From Coriobacteriia bacterium (GTDB lineage: Bacteria > Actinomycetota > Coriobacteriia > WRKU01 > WQUG01), in contig WREJ01000003.1 in assembly GCA_009779395.1 (NCBI GenBank), forward strand, positions 1 through 21,593: a stretch of 21,593 nt of DNA, in the 5' to 3' direction. The translations under genes and the position numbers were made by a program. Positions 11,777 to 19,803 of the stretch are shown one piece after another. Within the stretch, counting starts at the first letter, position 1. Each line of letters starts with the position of its first letter. Under the pieces are notes generated by a model that did no database searches, had not been told where the DNA came from, and worked only from the letters and a program-made list of their open reading frames with translations.

Positions 11777-11915
11777 CTTTTCAGCAAGGTGTGTTGCAGT
11801 AGATTCGGAAAATCCCTCACTCTGAGGGGTTTTTGCACTTGTTCGCTTTTCAGCAAGGCGTGTTGCAGTGGATTCGGAAAAACCGTCAGAGTGACGGTTT
11901 TTACACACTTGTTCG
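11777..11915. repeat. Tandem ~70-bp repeats with co-varying hairpins
   Basis: Unit 1 (11777-11845, 69 bp) and unit 2 (11846-11915, 70 bp) share nearly identical ends (CTTTTCAGCAAGG, then GATTCGG; CACTTGTTCG), and a third unit begins at 11916 but breaks off. The middle of each is a hairpin: ATCCCTCA-CTC-TGAGGGGT in unit 1 (11812-11830), AAAAACCGTCA-GAG-TGACGGTTTTT in unit 2 (11878-11902). The stem sequences differ yet remain paired, and both are followed by T-runs. Confidence 0.85.
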
Positions 11916-12033
11916 CTTTTTGCGAATCTACCCTGTACTTTTTTATCTGCCTTGTAGTGCAATCCTCGGTAGTGACTTAACTGAATTCATCATCGATGAT
12001 TATTTCTGCTTGCATGCTTGCTCCATCCCCGTC

Positions 12034-12055
12034 ATTCCAGGCTCCGACCTGGAAT
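12034..12055. repeat. REP-like hairpin
   Basis: ATTCCAGG-CTCCGA-CCTGGAAT, a perfect 8-bp stem preceded by GTC and followed by CTC. Sequences of the type GTCATTCC...GGAATC occur as dispersed palindromic repeats in many bacterial genomes. Only one copy is in this window, so the repeat status is inferred from form. Confidence 0.45.
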
Positions 12056-12139
12056 CTCTGCACTACTGTAATGCTACCGCGTCAAAATTGGCAGAGCGCG
12101 TCCATTGTTTTGAAAATTTGACTGTCAGACTTGTGTTAC

Positions 12140-13150
12140 TCATAAGGTCTTTGTCTTTCTCTTTTTCTTTTTTGTTGCAAGGTCGGGAAAACACTGGTCG
12201 AAAATTTCCTCTGAGCGAGTACGATAGTACTTAACAGTAGGATGAGAATAGACCACAAGCGTCAAAATAATCATTGCTGCCGTTGAAATAAACCAGAGAG
12301 TTGCGCGCATATCAACAAATAATAGCTCTGCGTTGTCAAATATGCCATACAGACGCATCGACGTTACCAGCAGCATCGATGTAGCAACATGATGAGCAAA
12401 ACCCCCAGTAACTGCAAGGGGTACTGCAACAACGAAAGCCAGCCACATGAATCCAAAAAAGAGCATTGCTACAGAAATGCTCGAAGAAAATCCCTCGGCA
12501 ATATAAGCAGTAACCATGTTCATTATGATGATAGGCGATACAAGTGCTGCCCATACTACGGTAATGGCTCGCATCAAAACATATCCTCGTGCGAATTGGG
12601 GATTTTTTGTCTTTTCTTCTGCGATTGTTGCCAAAAGAAGTGCTCTGTTCTTTTTCTTGTCCTCTTCTTTTGTCACCCTTTCTGTTGTAATAAAGTAATC
12701 ATAGCGACTTCTAACGCTTGGTTGGAACAGCAAGAGAAGTGCTGCAGTTGTCATCACCACGCAGGAGATAAGCGTAATAGTTACCATTGCCGAAAAGCTA
12801 AACAGCTCAGAATCGCCCACAATAAATACTTGTGCAGTGTGAACAAAAGTTATTACCAGCATTGCTATCCCGCTAGGACGCGTGAACATCCCATACGAGA
12901 GAAAAGCAACCGATATCGAGCAACTGAGCAGAACAAATCCAAGCACAGCACTGATAACAAAATCCTCTTGGAATAAAAGGCGGTCCAGGAAAAATGTGGT
13001 AATGTTCAGAATCGCAAAAGCAGCCCAAACTGTTGTCCACACAACAGCCCACATATGTCCCCGATCAGAGCGAAGATTCTTTATCAGGCTAAGTATTTCG
13101 CCATCTGCTGCTACAGCACTATCTTCTATTGTTTCTCTATCTGCGGTCAT
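12140..13150 (-). CDS. Multi-pass membrane protein of unknown function
   Basis: 336 residues, not recognised. About seven to eight membrane helices are visible in two groups separated by a charged cytoplasmic stretch (~148-185: RSRYDYFITTERVTKEEDKK, etc.). Group 1 starts near 33 (MWAVVWTTVWAAFAILN) and ends near 141; group 2 starts near 192 (LMRAITVVWAALVSPIIIMN) and ends near 302 (WFISTAAMIILTLVVYS). The two group openings look alike, and each group is followed by a tyrosine-rich piece (SRYDYF; VKYYRTR), hinting at an internal duplication. The tail is very basic (KKKKRKTK). The ATG at 13150 has GGGGAG three bases upstream. Isolated, divergent from the activase-like gene; no motif suggests transport or catalysis. 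Confidence 0.75.
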   Translation of the reverse strand: MTADRETIEDSAVAADGEILSLIKNLRSDRGHMWAVVWTTVWAAFAILNITTFFLDRLLFQEDFVISAVLGFVLLSCSISVAFLSYGMFTRPSGIAMLVITFVHTAQVFIVGDSELFSFSAMVTITLISCVVMTTAALLLLFQPSVRSRYDYFITTERVTKEEDKKKNRALLLATIAEEKTKNPQFARGYVLMRAITVVWAALVSPIIIMNMVTAYIAEGFSSSISVAMLFFGFMWLAFVVAVPLAVTGGFAHHVATSMLLVTSMRLYGIFDNAELLFVDMRATLWFISTAAMIILTLVVYSHPTVKYYRTRSEEIFDQCFPDLATKKKKRKTKTL

Positions 13151-13298
13151 GATCTCCCCAAGGTTAAATGATACTAGCTATTGCCCTTATCTCTAGCTTA
13201 CCCCACTGAAAGGGAATACCACAAACAAAAAAGCTGGAAAGCACGAGGTTCTAAAGGGACTGGACAAACTCTGCCTGCTGACGCGCGCAGTTTTGCTT

Positions 13299-13304
13299 TA
13301 TACT
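13299..13304 (+). promoter_or_regulatory. -10 element for leaderless transcription of the activase-like gene
   Basis: TATACT lies 9 bp before the ATG at 13314, so transcription would start within about three bases of the start codon. No Shine-Dalgarno sequence is present. A weak CTGACG sits 15 bp upstream as possible -35. Leaderless messages are common in Actinobacteria. Confidence 0.5.
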
Positions 13305-13313
13305 AGCTATGGT

Positions 13314-16300
13314 ATGAAATCAAGCATCACATCAACACGTACACCCCATTTCAGCACTGCCGTTTGTGCTGGCATTGACATTGGGTCAACAACCACAAAG
13401 CTGGTGGTGTTAGACAGCGCGGGTGCTGTGCTGTGGTCGCAGTATCAGCGGCATCACGCTGACGTGCGCTCTAGCGTGGCGTCCCTGCTAGACCAAGCAG
13501 CTGCGGTGTTTGGTGATACGGTGCTTGCCCTGGGTGTGACGGGCAGCGGTGGTCTGCTGCTGGCAAACTGGCTGCGTCTGCCCTTTACCCAAGAGGTTAT
13601 ATCTTCGATGACAGCCGTTGACTACTACTTGCCTGGTACTGACGTTGCTATTGAACTGGGTGGCGAGGACGCAAAGATTATCTATTTTGGCAACAATGTC
13701 GAGCAGCGCATGAACGGCATTTGTGCGGGGGGAACAGGTGCCTTTATCGACCAGATGGCGACTCTTTTGGGCATTGATGCGGCAGGACTTGACCTGCTGG
13801 CGCGTGACATGCAGACGCTGTATCCCATTGCCAGTCGCTGCGGCGTTTTTGCCAAAAGCGATGTACAGCCGCTGCTAAACGAGGGTGCCCGCAAAGAAGA
13901 CCTCGCAGCAAGCATCCTTCAGTCCGTTGTTACCCAAACTATCGCTGGTCTTGCTTGTGGTCGTCCCATTCGCGGTAAAGTCGCCTTTTTGGGAGGACCC
14001 CTCCATTACCTGCCACAGCTGCGCCACCGTTTTATCGAAACGCTGGAACTAACAGACGAGGACGCACTCTGCCCACCGCAGGCACACCTGTTTGTGGCGC
14101 AGGGTTGCGCGCTTGCTGCCCACAAAGACTGTCGCAGCAGCTTTGCTACGGCAGACACAAAGCCTCTGATTTCCTTTCAGGCCGCTGCGCGTCGTCTGGC
14201 GCAGCTCGAGGGTGTCCAGGCGCAGGAAGTCGACCGGCTAGAACCACTCTTTGCCACGCGCGAGGCTTACGACAGCTTTTGTGCGCGTCACGACCAAGCA
14301 AGCATCAAGCGCGGAGATGTGGCAGACTACAGCGGTGCTGCCTTTTTGGGCATCGATGCTGGGTCAACAACCTTTAAAGCAGCCTTGATTGGCACTGAGG
14401 GGCAACTGCTGTGGTCACACTACGGCTCTAATAAAGGAGATGTAGTCAACACGGCACGTAGCGTCTTGCTTGACCTGTATCAGGCACTTCCTGATACCGC
14501 ACACATTGCTCATGCCTGTGTGACTGGTTACGGCGAGCGACTGCTGCTAGAAGCACTGCGCGTTGACACAGGAGAGATCGAGACGGTCGCCCACCTGCGT
14601 GGTGCCGAAGAATTCCAGCCCGATGTCGACTTTATTTTAGACATTGGTGGTCAGGACATGAAATGTCTGAAGGTTCAGCAGGGTGTCATCGACCACATTA
14701 TGTTAAATGAGGCCTGCTCGTCTGGCTGCGGGTCATTTTTGGCATCCTTTGCAACGGGTCTTGACCTTGCCATCGAAGATTTTGCCGCAGAAGCCCTGAC
14801 TTCGCGTTCCCCGGTAGATTTGGGCAGCCGCTGCACCGTCTTTATGAACTCGCGGGTCAAACAGGCACAAAAAGAAGGCGCCAGTGTCGCCGATATTTCT
14901 GCCGGCCTGTCCTATTCGGTCATCAAAAATGCCCTGTACAAAGTCATCAAGATGCGCGACACCAGTGATTTGGGCGAAAAGATTGTTGTTCAGGGCGGCA
15001 CCTTTTACAACGACGCTGTTCTGCGCGCCTTTGAACTGCTGACCGGTCGCGAGGTCATTCGCCCCGACATCGCTGGTCTGATGGGTGCCTATGGCGCGGC
15101 ACTGCTGGCAAAAGACAATGCACAAGACACTACAGCAAAGGCGGCGGAGCACGTCCAGCACTCACAGATTTTGGGTCGCGGGGAACTGGACACACTCCGT
15201 ATTCAACAACAGGCACAGCGCTGTCTGTCGTGCCCTAATGCCTGCTTGCTGACTATCAATACCTTTACCAGCAGCGACGTGGCGGGAACAGAGCAGCTGC
15301 GGCACTTTATTACGGGAAATCGCTGCGAGCGTGCGGCGACGGGCACGGTAACAGATGAGGTGGCGGGCAGTCCCCCCAACTTGATGGCATACAAAAATCA
15401 GCGGCTGTTTAACTACACTCCGCTTGAAGCAGCGCAGGCACCACGGGGTGAAATCGCGCTGCCCCGTATGCTTAATATGTACGAAAACTATCCCTTCTGG
15501 CACACTTTTTTCACGCAGCTGGGCTTTCGTGTTGTACTTTCGGGCGCATCTGACAGCACAACACTCGAAGTTGGCAGCCAGTCTATTCCCTCGGAATCGG
15601 TCTGTTACCCGGCAAAACTGGCACACGGTCATGTCACGGGACTGATTCAAAATGGTGCGCGCCTGGTATTTATGCCCTGCATTATCTATGAACGCGCCGA
15701 AGACCCCCATGCTGGCAACTACTTTAACTGCCCCGTTGTCATCAACTACGCCGAAATGCTGCGCCTAAACATTGACCAGCTGCACGACCACGCCGTCACC
15801 CTGTTTAACCCCTTTGTCCCCTACCAAGACTTTGACGCGCTGACCACGCGCATGTTCGAAGCCCTGTCGATGCTGTATCAGCAGCGCGACTGGAACGCTT
15901 ATTTCAAGCAGGCACAGGGGCGGCAGAGCACGTCCAGACCTGAGGATTATTCGTTTTATGCACCTTATGTGCCACCTGGTGCAGCACCCAGCATGAAAGA
16001 AATAGCTGCTGCTATGCGCGCTGCCTGGGACGAGGACCTCGCTTATAAACGCGACGTACAAGCAGCAGGAGACGCTGCCCTTGCCTGGATAGAGCAGCAC
16101 AAGCGGCACGGCATTATCCTCGCGGGTCGTCCCTATCACTGTGACCCTGGTGTCAACCACGCCCTGCCCGAGATGCTTAACGGGCTGGGTCTTGCCGTCC
16201 TTACCGAGGACAGCCTTGCCCACCGCGCACAACCCGACCGACCGATGCGTATTGTTGACCAGTGGATGTATCACTCGCGTCTGTTTGCTGCTGCAAAGTT

Positions 16301-17846
16301 CTCGACTATGCGTGCTGACCTTGATTTGATTCAGCTGAACTCTTTTGGCTGTGGTTTGGATGCCACCGTCTGTGACCAGGTGCAAGAGATTGTCGAAGCA
16401 AGCGGCAACATCTATACCATCATAAAGATTGACGAAGTGTCAAATCTGGGTGCAGCACGTATTCGGGCACGGTCGCTACTGGCTGCCCTGAAAAAACGGG
16501 GCGTAATTGCTGATACGGAAAGTACTGGACAGACTCCTCCTTGCTCAAAAGAGTTGCCTGACGTGGATACTTCGTTTCAGCGCACGCTTTTTACCGAAGA
16601 GATGCGCGACAGTAACTACACCATTTTGTGTCCGCAGATGTCACCCATTCATTTCGAGTTATTGCAGCCGGCAGTGCAGCGGGCGGGCTATAACATCGAG
16701 GTGTTGCCCTCGGTGGATCGAGACGCGATTGAAACGGGCTTGCGTTTTGTCAATAACGACGTCTGTTATCCGTCTATTTTGGTGACGGGACAGATTCTCG
16801 AGGCATTGCTGTCGGGTCGCTATGACATTAATCGCACGGCAGCCATTCTGTCGCAAACAGGGGGCGGCTGTCGCGCAACCAACTATCTGGCATTTGCACG
16901 CAAGGCACTGCGTGACGCTGGCCTAAACCATGTTCCCGTTGTGTCGCTTGAAATGACCCCCGTGGGAGAAAGTCACCCTGGATTTGAAGTCAGTCCACGT
17001 ATGCTACTGCAAGCGGCCTATAGCATTTTGCTGGGGGATGTCTTGATGCAGTGTCTGCTACGCACGCGCCCCTTCGAGGACAGTGCAGGCAGTGCTAACA
17101 AGCTGCACAAACGCTGGGCAACACAACTAAAAGAACAACTGTTGCGCGGGATGAGTGTGAAGCAGTACCGCAGAGCAGTCAAAGCGATTGTGCACGATTT
17201 TGACACTCTGCCACTGACAGGGGAAGCACGTGACAAGACACGTGTGGGTATTGTCGGCGAAATCCTTGTCAAGTTTCACCCAACCGCCAACAACGAAGTC
17301 ATCGAGCTACTGGAAGAACAAAACTGCGAGGTCGTTGTACCCGGCTTGACCGACTTTTTTCTCTATTCGATGTGTGGCGGAATTTTCCAGCGCAGAGTTG
17401 CGGGACGACCCCTGAAGTATGCCCTGCAAATGCGCGTGACAATTGCGGCACTGCAGTTATTGCGCCGTCCTGCCACGCGTGCTTTAGCTGCCTCGAAGCG
17501 TTTTGACGCACCCGTTGATATTTTTGACATCGCACGCCTGACCGAGCGACTGACCCCGCTGGCAAGTTCTTGCGGCGAGGGATGGCTGCTGCCCGGCGAA
17601 ATGATGGAGCTTATCGAAAGCGGCACACCCAATATTGTGGTCGCCTCACCTTTTGCCTGCCTGCCCAACCACACTCTGGGCAAAGGCATGATCAAAGAAC
17701 TACGCCGCCTGTACCCCGAATCAAACATCGTAGCCATCGACTATGACCCTGGTGCTAGCGAAGTCAATCAGCTGAATCGGATTAAGTTGATGTTAAGTGC
17801 GGCACGCTTGCGTGAAGCCTCAGACGAAGTTTGCTGCGCCACATAA
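13314..17846 (+). CDS. Giant acyl-CoA dehydratase activase-related protein
   Basis: 1,510 residues. Two ASKHA ATPase domains of the BadF/BcrA/HgdC activase type come first. Domain 1 (~19-268) has GIDIGSTTTKLVVLD and cluster cysteines in GICAGGTGAF and SRCGVF; domain 2 (~345-605) has GIDAGSTTFKAALIG, CSSGCGSF and SRCTVF. A cysteine patch follows (QRCLSCPNAC, ~634), then a DUF2229-like segment (RMLNMYENYPFWHTFF, ~717) and dehydratase-like regions with GRPYHCDPGVNH (~935) and QTGGGCRATNYL (~1180). It ends with an HGD-D-like part holding SPFACLPNHT. Classical activases use ATP to send an electron from a [4Fe-4S] cluster to a 2-hydroxyacyl-CoA dehydratase; this fused family occurs in anaerobes and its substrate is not established. 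The ATG at 13314 is preferred over the TTG at 13293, which precedes the -10. Stands alone. Confidence 0.85.
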   Translation: MKSSITSTRTPHFSTAVCAGIDIGSTTTKLVVLDSAGAVLWSQYQRHHADVRSSVASLLDQAAAVFGDTVLALGVTGSGGLLLANWLRLPFTQEVISSMTAVDYYLPGTDVAIELGGEDAKIIYFGNNVEQRMNGICAGGTGAFIDQMATLLGIDAAGLDLLARDMQTLYPIASRCGVFAKSDVQPLLNEGARKEDLAASILQSVVTQTIAGLACGRPIRGKVAFLGGPLHYLPQLRHRFIETLELTDEDALCPPQAHLFVAQGCALAAHKDCRSSFATADTKPLISFQAAARRLAQLEGVQAQEVDRLEPLFATREAYDSFCARHDQASIKRGDVADYSGAAFLGIDAGSTTFKAALIGTEGQLLWSHYGSNKGDVVNTARSVLLDLYQALPDTAHIAHACVTGYGERLLLEALRVDTGEIETVAHLRGAEEFQPDVDFILDIGGQDMKCLKVQQGVIDHIMLNEACSSGCGSFLASFATGLDLAIEDFAAEALTSRSPVDLGSRCTVFMNSRVKQAQKEGASVADISAGLSYSVIKNALYKVIKMRDTSDLGEKIVVQGGTFYNDAVLRAFELLTGREVIRPDIAGLMGAYGAALLAKDNAQDTTAKAAEHVQHSQILGRGELDTLRIQQQAQRCLSCPNACLLTINTFTSSDVAGTEQLRHFITGNRCERAATGTVTDEVAGSPPNLMAYKNQRLFNYTPLEAAQAPRGEIALPRMLNMYENYPFWHTFFTQLGFRVVLSGASDSTTLEVGSQSIPSESVCYPAKLAHGHVTGLIQNGARLVFMPCIIYERAEDPHAGNYFNCPVVINYAEMLRLNIDQLHDHAVTLFNPFVPYQDFDALTTRMFEALSMLYQQRDWNAYFKQAQGRQSTSRPEDYSFYAPYVPPGAAPSMKEIAAAMRAAWDEDLAYKRDVQAAGDAALAWIEQHKRHGIILAGRPYHCDPGVNHALPEMLNGLGLAVLTEDSLAHRAQPDRPMRIVDQWMYHSRLFAAAKFSTMRADLDLIQLNSFGCGLDATVCDQVQEIVEASGNIYTIIKIDEVSNLGAARIRARSLLAALKKRGVIADTESTGQTPPCSKELPDVDTSFQRTLFTEEMRDSNYTILCPQMSPIHFELLQPAVQRAGYNIEVLPSVDRDAIETGLRFVNNDVCYPSILVTGQILEALLSGRYDINRTAAILSQTGGGCRATNYLAFARKALRDAGLNHVPVVSLEMTPVGESHPGFEVSPRMLLQAAYSILLGDVLMQCLLRTRPFEDSAGSANKLHKRWATQLKEQLLRGMSVKQYRRAVKAIVHDFDTLPLTGEARDKTRVGIVGEILVKFHPTANNEVIELLEEQNCEVVVPGLTDFFLYSMCGGIFQRRVAGRPLKYALQMRVTIAALQLLRRPATRALAASKRFDAPVDIFDIARLTERLTPLASSCGEGWLLPGEMMELIESGTPNIVVASPFACLPNHTLGKGMIKELRRLYPESNIVAIDYDPGASEVNQLNRIKLMLSAARLREASDEVCCAT

Positions 17847-17871
17847 GCACAAAACCAATCGAGGCTTTTGC

Positions 17872-17877
17872 TAAAAT
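17872..17877 (+). promoter_or_regulatory. Extended -10 element before the phosphoesterase gene
   Basis: TTTGC-TAAAAT provides a TGn extended -10; the GTG at 17887 lies nine bases after it, again predicting a leaderless or near-leaderless message. A related TAAAATAGT occurs at 18744, upstream of the next gene. Confidence 0.5.
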
Positions 17878-17886
17878 AGTTGTGCT

Positions 17887-18729
17887 GTGAAAGGGAATCG
17901 GCGCATAATTGTTGTGGCAGTGGCGGTGGCAGTGCTTTGTGCTGCGGTCGTCTACCTTCCTGGCTTTGTTCGCCAGCAAAATAGCGACTTGCGCGTGCGC
18001 GAAATCTCTCTCAGCAGCGACCGAGCGCCCGCTGCGGGCCTGCGCATTGTGCAGCTTTCTGACCTTCATGGTAAGCAGTTTGGCGAGAACAACACTGACC
18101 TGTTAGAAAAAATCCGCGCGCAAAGCCCCGACCTTATCGTTTTTACGGGTGACCTTATCGACAATCCAAAGGATGTCGAGCTTGTGCTTGCGTTTATGGG
18201 AGAGCTTGTCCAAAGCGCCCCGACTCTTGGGGTCTTTGGCAACCACGAAGCACGGACAGGCGAACGCAGCGAGTTCAAAGAACGTCTCGAGGCAAGAGGT
18301 GTGGTCGTTCTCGACAATGAAATAAAAGATATTACTCTAGCAAACGTGCGAGTACAGGTGCTTGGCTTTGATGAAAATAATCTGACGCGCCGCAAACACC
18401 TGCGCCATCTGCCGCTGCTAGAAGAACTTGAAGCGTCCGCGGGCTTGCGTATTGTGCTCTCTCACTATCCGCAGGAATACAGCCGCAGCGAAGCCGCCTC
18501 TTTTGAGCCCTTTGGCTTTGACCTTATGTTTGCTGGTCATGCTCACGGTGGTCAGTGGATTATTCCCGGCATTGGTGGGCTCTACGCCCCGGGACAAGGC
18601 ATCTTTCCGACCTACTATCGCGGCCTCTACGACAACAGACTGGTGGTCAGCCCCGGACTAGGCAACAGCCACCTACCGCTCAGACTGAACAACTTCCCCG
18701 AAATCATCGTCGTTGACCTCAGCCCTTAG
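17887..18729 (+). CDS. Membrane-anchored calcineurin-like metallophosphoesterase
   Basis: 280 residues. An N-terminal signal anchor (IIVVAVAVAVLCAAVVYLP, ~7-25) precedes a calcineurin-like phosphoesterase domain with all metal-binding blocks: QLSDLHG (~58), FTGDLID (~88), GNHEAR (~118), LSHYP (~197) and GHAHGGQ (~220). It fits the YkuE/YaeI-like group, reported to act on lipid or UDP-sugar phosphoesters near the membrane; the substrate here cannot be read. The GTG start has no ribosome site but sits nine bases after an extended -10. It starts 40 bp after the giant activase-like gene with its own promoter. Family assignment is firm, subfamily less so. Confidence 0.88.
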   Translation: MKGNRRIIVVAVAVAVLCAAVVYLPGFVRQQNSDLRVREISLSSDRAPAAGLRIVQLSDLHGKQFGENNTDLLEKIRAQSPDLIVFTGDLIDNPKDVELVLAFMGELVQSAPTLGVFGNHEARTGERSEFKERLEARGVVVLDNEIKDITLANVRVQVLGFDENNLTRRKHLRHLPLLEELEASAGLRIVLSHYPQEYSRSEAASFEPFGFDLMFAGHAHGGQWIIPGIGGLYAPGQGIFPTYYRGLYDNRLVVSPGLGNSHLPLRLNNFPEIIVVDLSP

Positions 18730-18743
18730 TAGCAGCTTTGAGG

Positions 18744-18749
18744 TAAAAT
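18744..18749 (+). promoter_or_regulatory. Putative -10 of the tandem membrane-protein operon
   Basis: TAAAAT followed by AGT, as in the element at 17872-17880. It lies 103 bp before the ATG at 18853, leaving a 5' leader of about 95 bases that contains the hairpin at 18765-18791. No clear -35 box was found. Confidence 0.4.
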
Positions 18750-18764
18750 AGTAGCCACGCACAG

Positions 18765-18791
18765 CTGGCAGTCGTCTACAGATGACGCCAG
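18765..18791 (+). promoter_or_regulatory. Stable hairpin in the leader of the membrane-protein operon
   Basis: CTGGC-(A)-GTCGTC, loop TACA, GATGAC-GCCAG: an 11-bp stem with one bulged A and one G-U pair. It would form near the 5' end of the transcript, ~60 bases before the first start codon. No T-run follows, so it is more likely an RNA-stability or protein-binding element than a terminator. No known riboswitch was recognised. Confidence 0.45.
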
Positions 18792-18852
18792 TCGGCAGAG
18801 TACGGCAACTTTGTGGGAAAACTAGTTTAGCGAGAAGAAATGGGTAGACACG

Positions 18853-19803
18853 ATGAGAAAAAGCTTTAGGACAGTCGGAATGCTTTTCATGGTGCTTGTT
18901 TTGCTGGGCACTACACTGCTAGCAGGCGGCCTGACAGCGGGGGCGACAGAGGACGCAGAGGACGGGCTGACCATTGACCCGCAACCTATCGATGTTCCGG
19001 GAACAGACCCTGGCATCACGGCAATCAGTGGCGAGATTGATCTGAGCGCTAGCGGCCACCTTACTATGTTCGAGACCATGATTTACAAAGTCATGCAGTC
19101 GGGTGGGTCCTGGATAGTGATTGTGGGAGGAACTTTGGCAGAGCACGCGCCGCTTCCCGCATACATCGAGGTTGGCATACCGGCAGGGTCTCCGGTGTTT
19201 TGGTTTGGCCAAGTTGGTGGCAGCGGCAATCCTGATCTGGACCCGCAGTTCGACCGTCCCTACGAATTTCGCACCGAGGGCGACACTGATATATACAGTG
19301 CTACCATGACGCAGTATCGCAGCATGCAGATCGAGTACCGCCTGAACCACAACCCCTTTAGTCAGGGGCCTGATGGACCAACTCTCTTGGTGGAGTACAC
19401 TCCTTTACATGACGTTCCCCGTTTGCAGCTTGCCGTTGGCTTGCCCGCAGGCGGTGCTGTACGGGCGCGCGATGTCGAGTTCATCGGCATGAACCCCAAC
19501 AACAACGAGCCAGCGTTTGCGCGCACCATCGAAGACGCGCAGGGTGGACAGCTGTATTCGACAGAGATTACCTATACCATTACTAGTGGTGGCTCGGCCA
19601 CATCAAACCTTGATCCTGCCGTTGTTGCCATATTTGCTGTTGTCCTCGCATTGGGTACGGCAGCCGTCTTTTGGCTGTTTGTCAGAACAAAGAATCGTGC
19701 GCATGACTACTACGATGACGACGATTATGATGATGACGATGAAGAGTACGACGAGGACGAAGAGGACTTCGTCGAAGACGACGATGAAGACGAAGACGAG
19801 TAA
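18853..19803 (+). CDS. Type I membrane protein with acidic tail, paralogue 1
   Basis: 316 residues, family not recognised. Signal peptide ~1-32 (TVGMLFMVLVLLGTTLLAGG, cleavage near AGA-TED), extracellular domain ~35-250, membrane helix ~258-280 (PAVVAIFAVVLALGTAAVFW) and a cytoplasmic tail made almost only of Asp, Glu and Tyr (DYYDDDDYDDDDEEYDEDEE and beyond). Signature blocks shared with the next two proteins: GIPAGSPVFWFGQV, EGDTDIYSA, VEYTPLHD and ARTIEDAQGGQLYSTEITY. The beta-rich ectodomain could be a binding module; no catalytic residues stand out. First of three overlapping paralogous genes, so probably one operon and one complex. The acidic tail may bind metal ions or a basic partner. 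Confidence 0.75.
   Translation: MRKSFRTVGMLFMVLVLLGTTLLAGGLTAGATEDAEDGLTIDPQPIDVPGTDPGITAISGEIDLSASGHLTMFETMIYKVMQSGGSWIVIVGGTLAEHAPLPAYIEVGIPAGSPVFWFGQVGGSGNPDLDPQFDRPYEFRTEGDTDIYSATMTQYRSMQIEYRLNHNPFSQGPDGPTLLVEYTPLHDVPRLQLAVGLPAGGAVRARDVEFIGMNPNNNEPAFARTIEDAQGGQLYSTEITYTITSGGSATSNLDPAVVAIFAVVLALGTAAVFWLFVRTKNRAHDYYDDDDYDDDDEEYDEDEEDFVEDDDEDEDE

Larger units (their letters stand above)
11690..12139. other. Gene-free interval with structured repeats
   Basis: The interval between nrdR and the membrane protein gene holds no convincing gene. Open frames here (for example 11833-12234 on the plus strand, 11750-11962 on the minus) follow the repeats and lack ribosome sites. What it contains is a tandem pair of ~70-bp units, each with a hairpin and T-run (11777-11915), then a dispersed-type hairpin (12034-12055). 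Confidence 0.7.

Noticed and set aside
11833..12234. 133-residue plus-strand frame in the nrdR upstream interval
   Set aside because: It reads through a tandem repeat and hairpin, overlaps the end of a convincing membrane protein gene and has no ribosome site.
12389..12976. 195-residue plus-strand frame rich in Cys, His and Lys
   Set aside because: Antisense to the multi-pass membrane protein; the odd composition is what antisense of hydrophobic codons gives.
13171..13310. Direct repeat ATACTAGCTA at 13171 and 13300 as a shared operator
   Set aside because: Only ten bases, one copy being part of a -10 element; chance cannot be excluded and no symmetry supports a binding site.
15765..16385. 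Long minus-strand frames opposite the giant activase-like gene (also 15162-15710)
   Set aside because: They mirror a continuous 1,510-residue coding frame and have no ribosome site or recognisable motif.
18853..18960. Lipoprotein signal (LLAGG) in paralogue 1
   Set aside because: The lipobox cysteine is absent, so a normal signal peptide is the better reading.
19517..19783. 5' extension of the second surface-protein gene
   Set aside because: These codons are an off-frame reading of the first paralogue, including its Asp/Glu tail as poly-Met/Thr; the signal peptide begins only after 19784.
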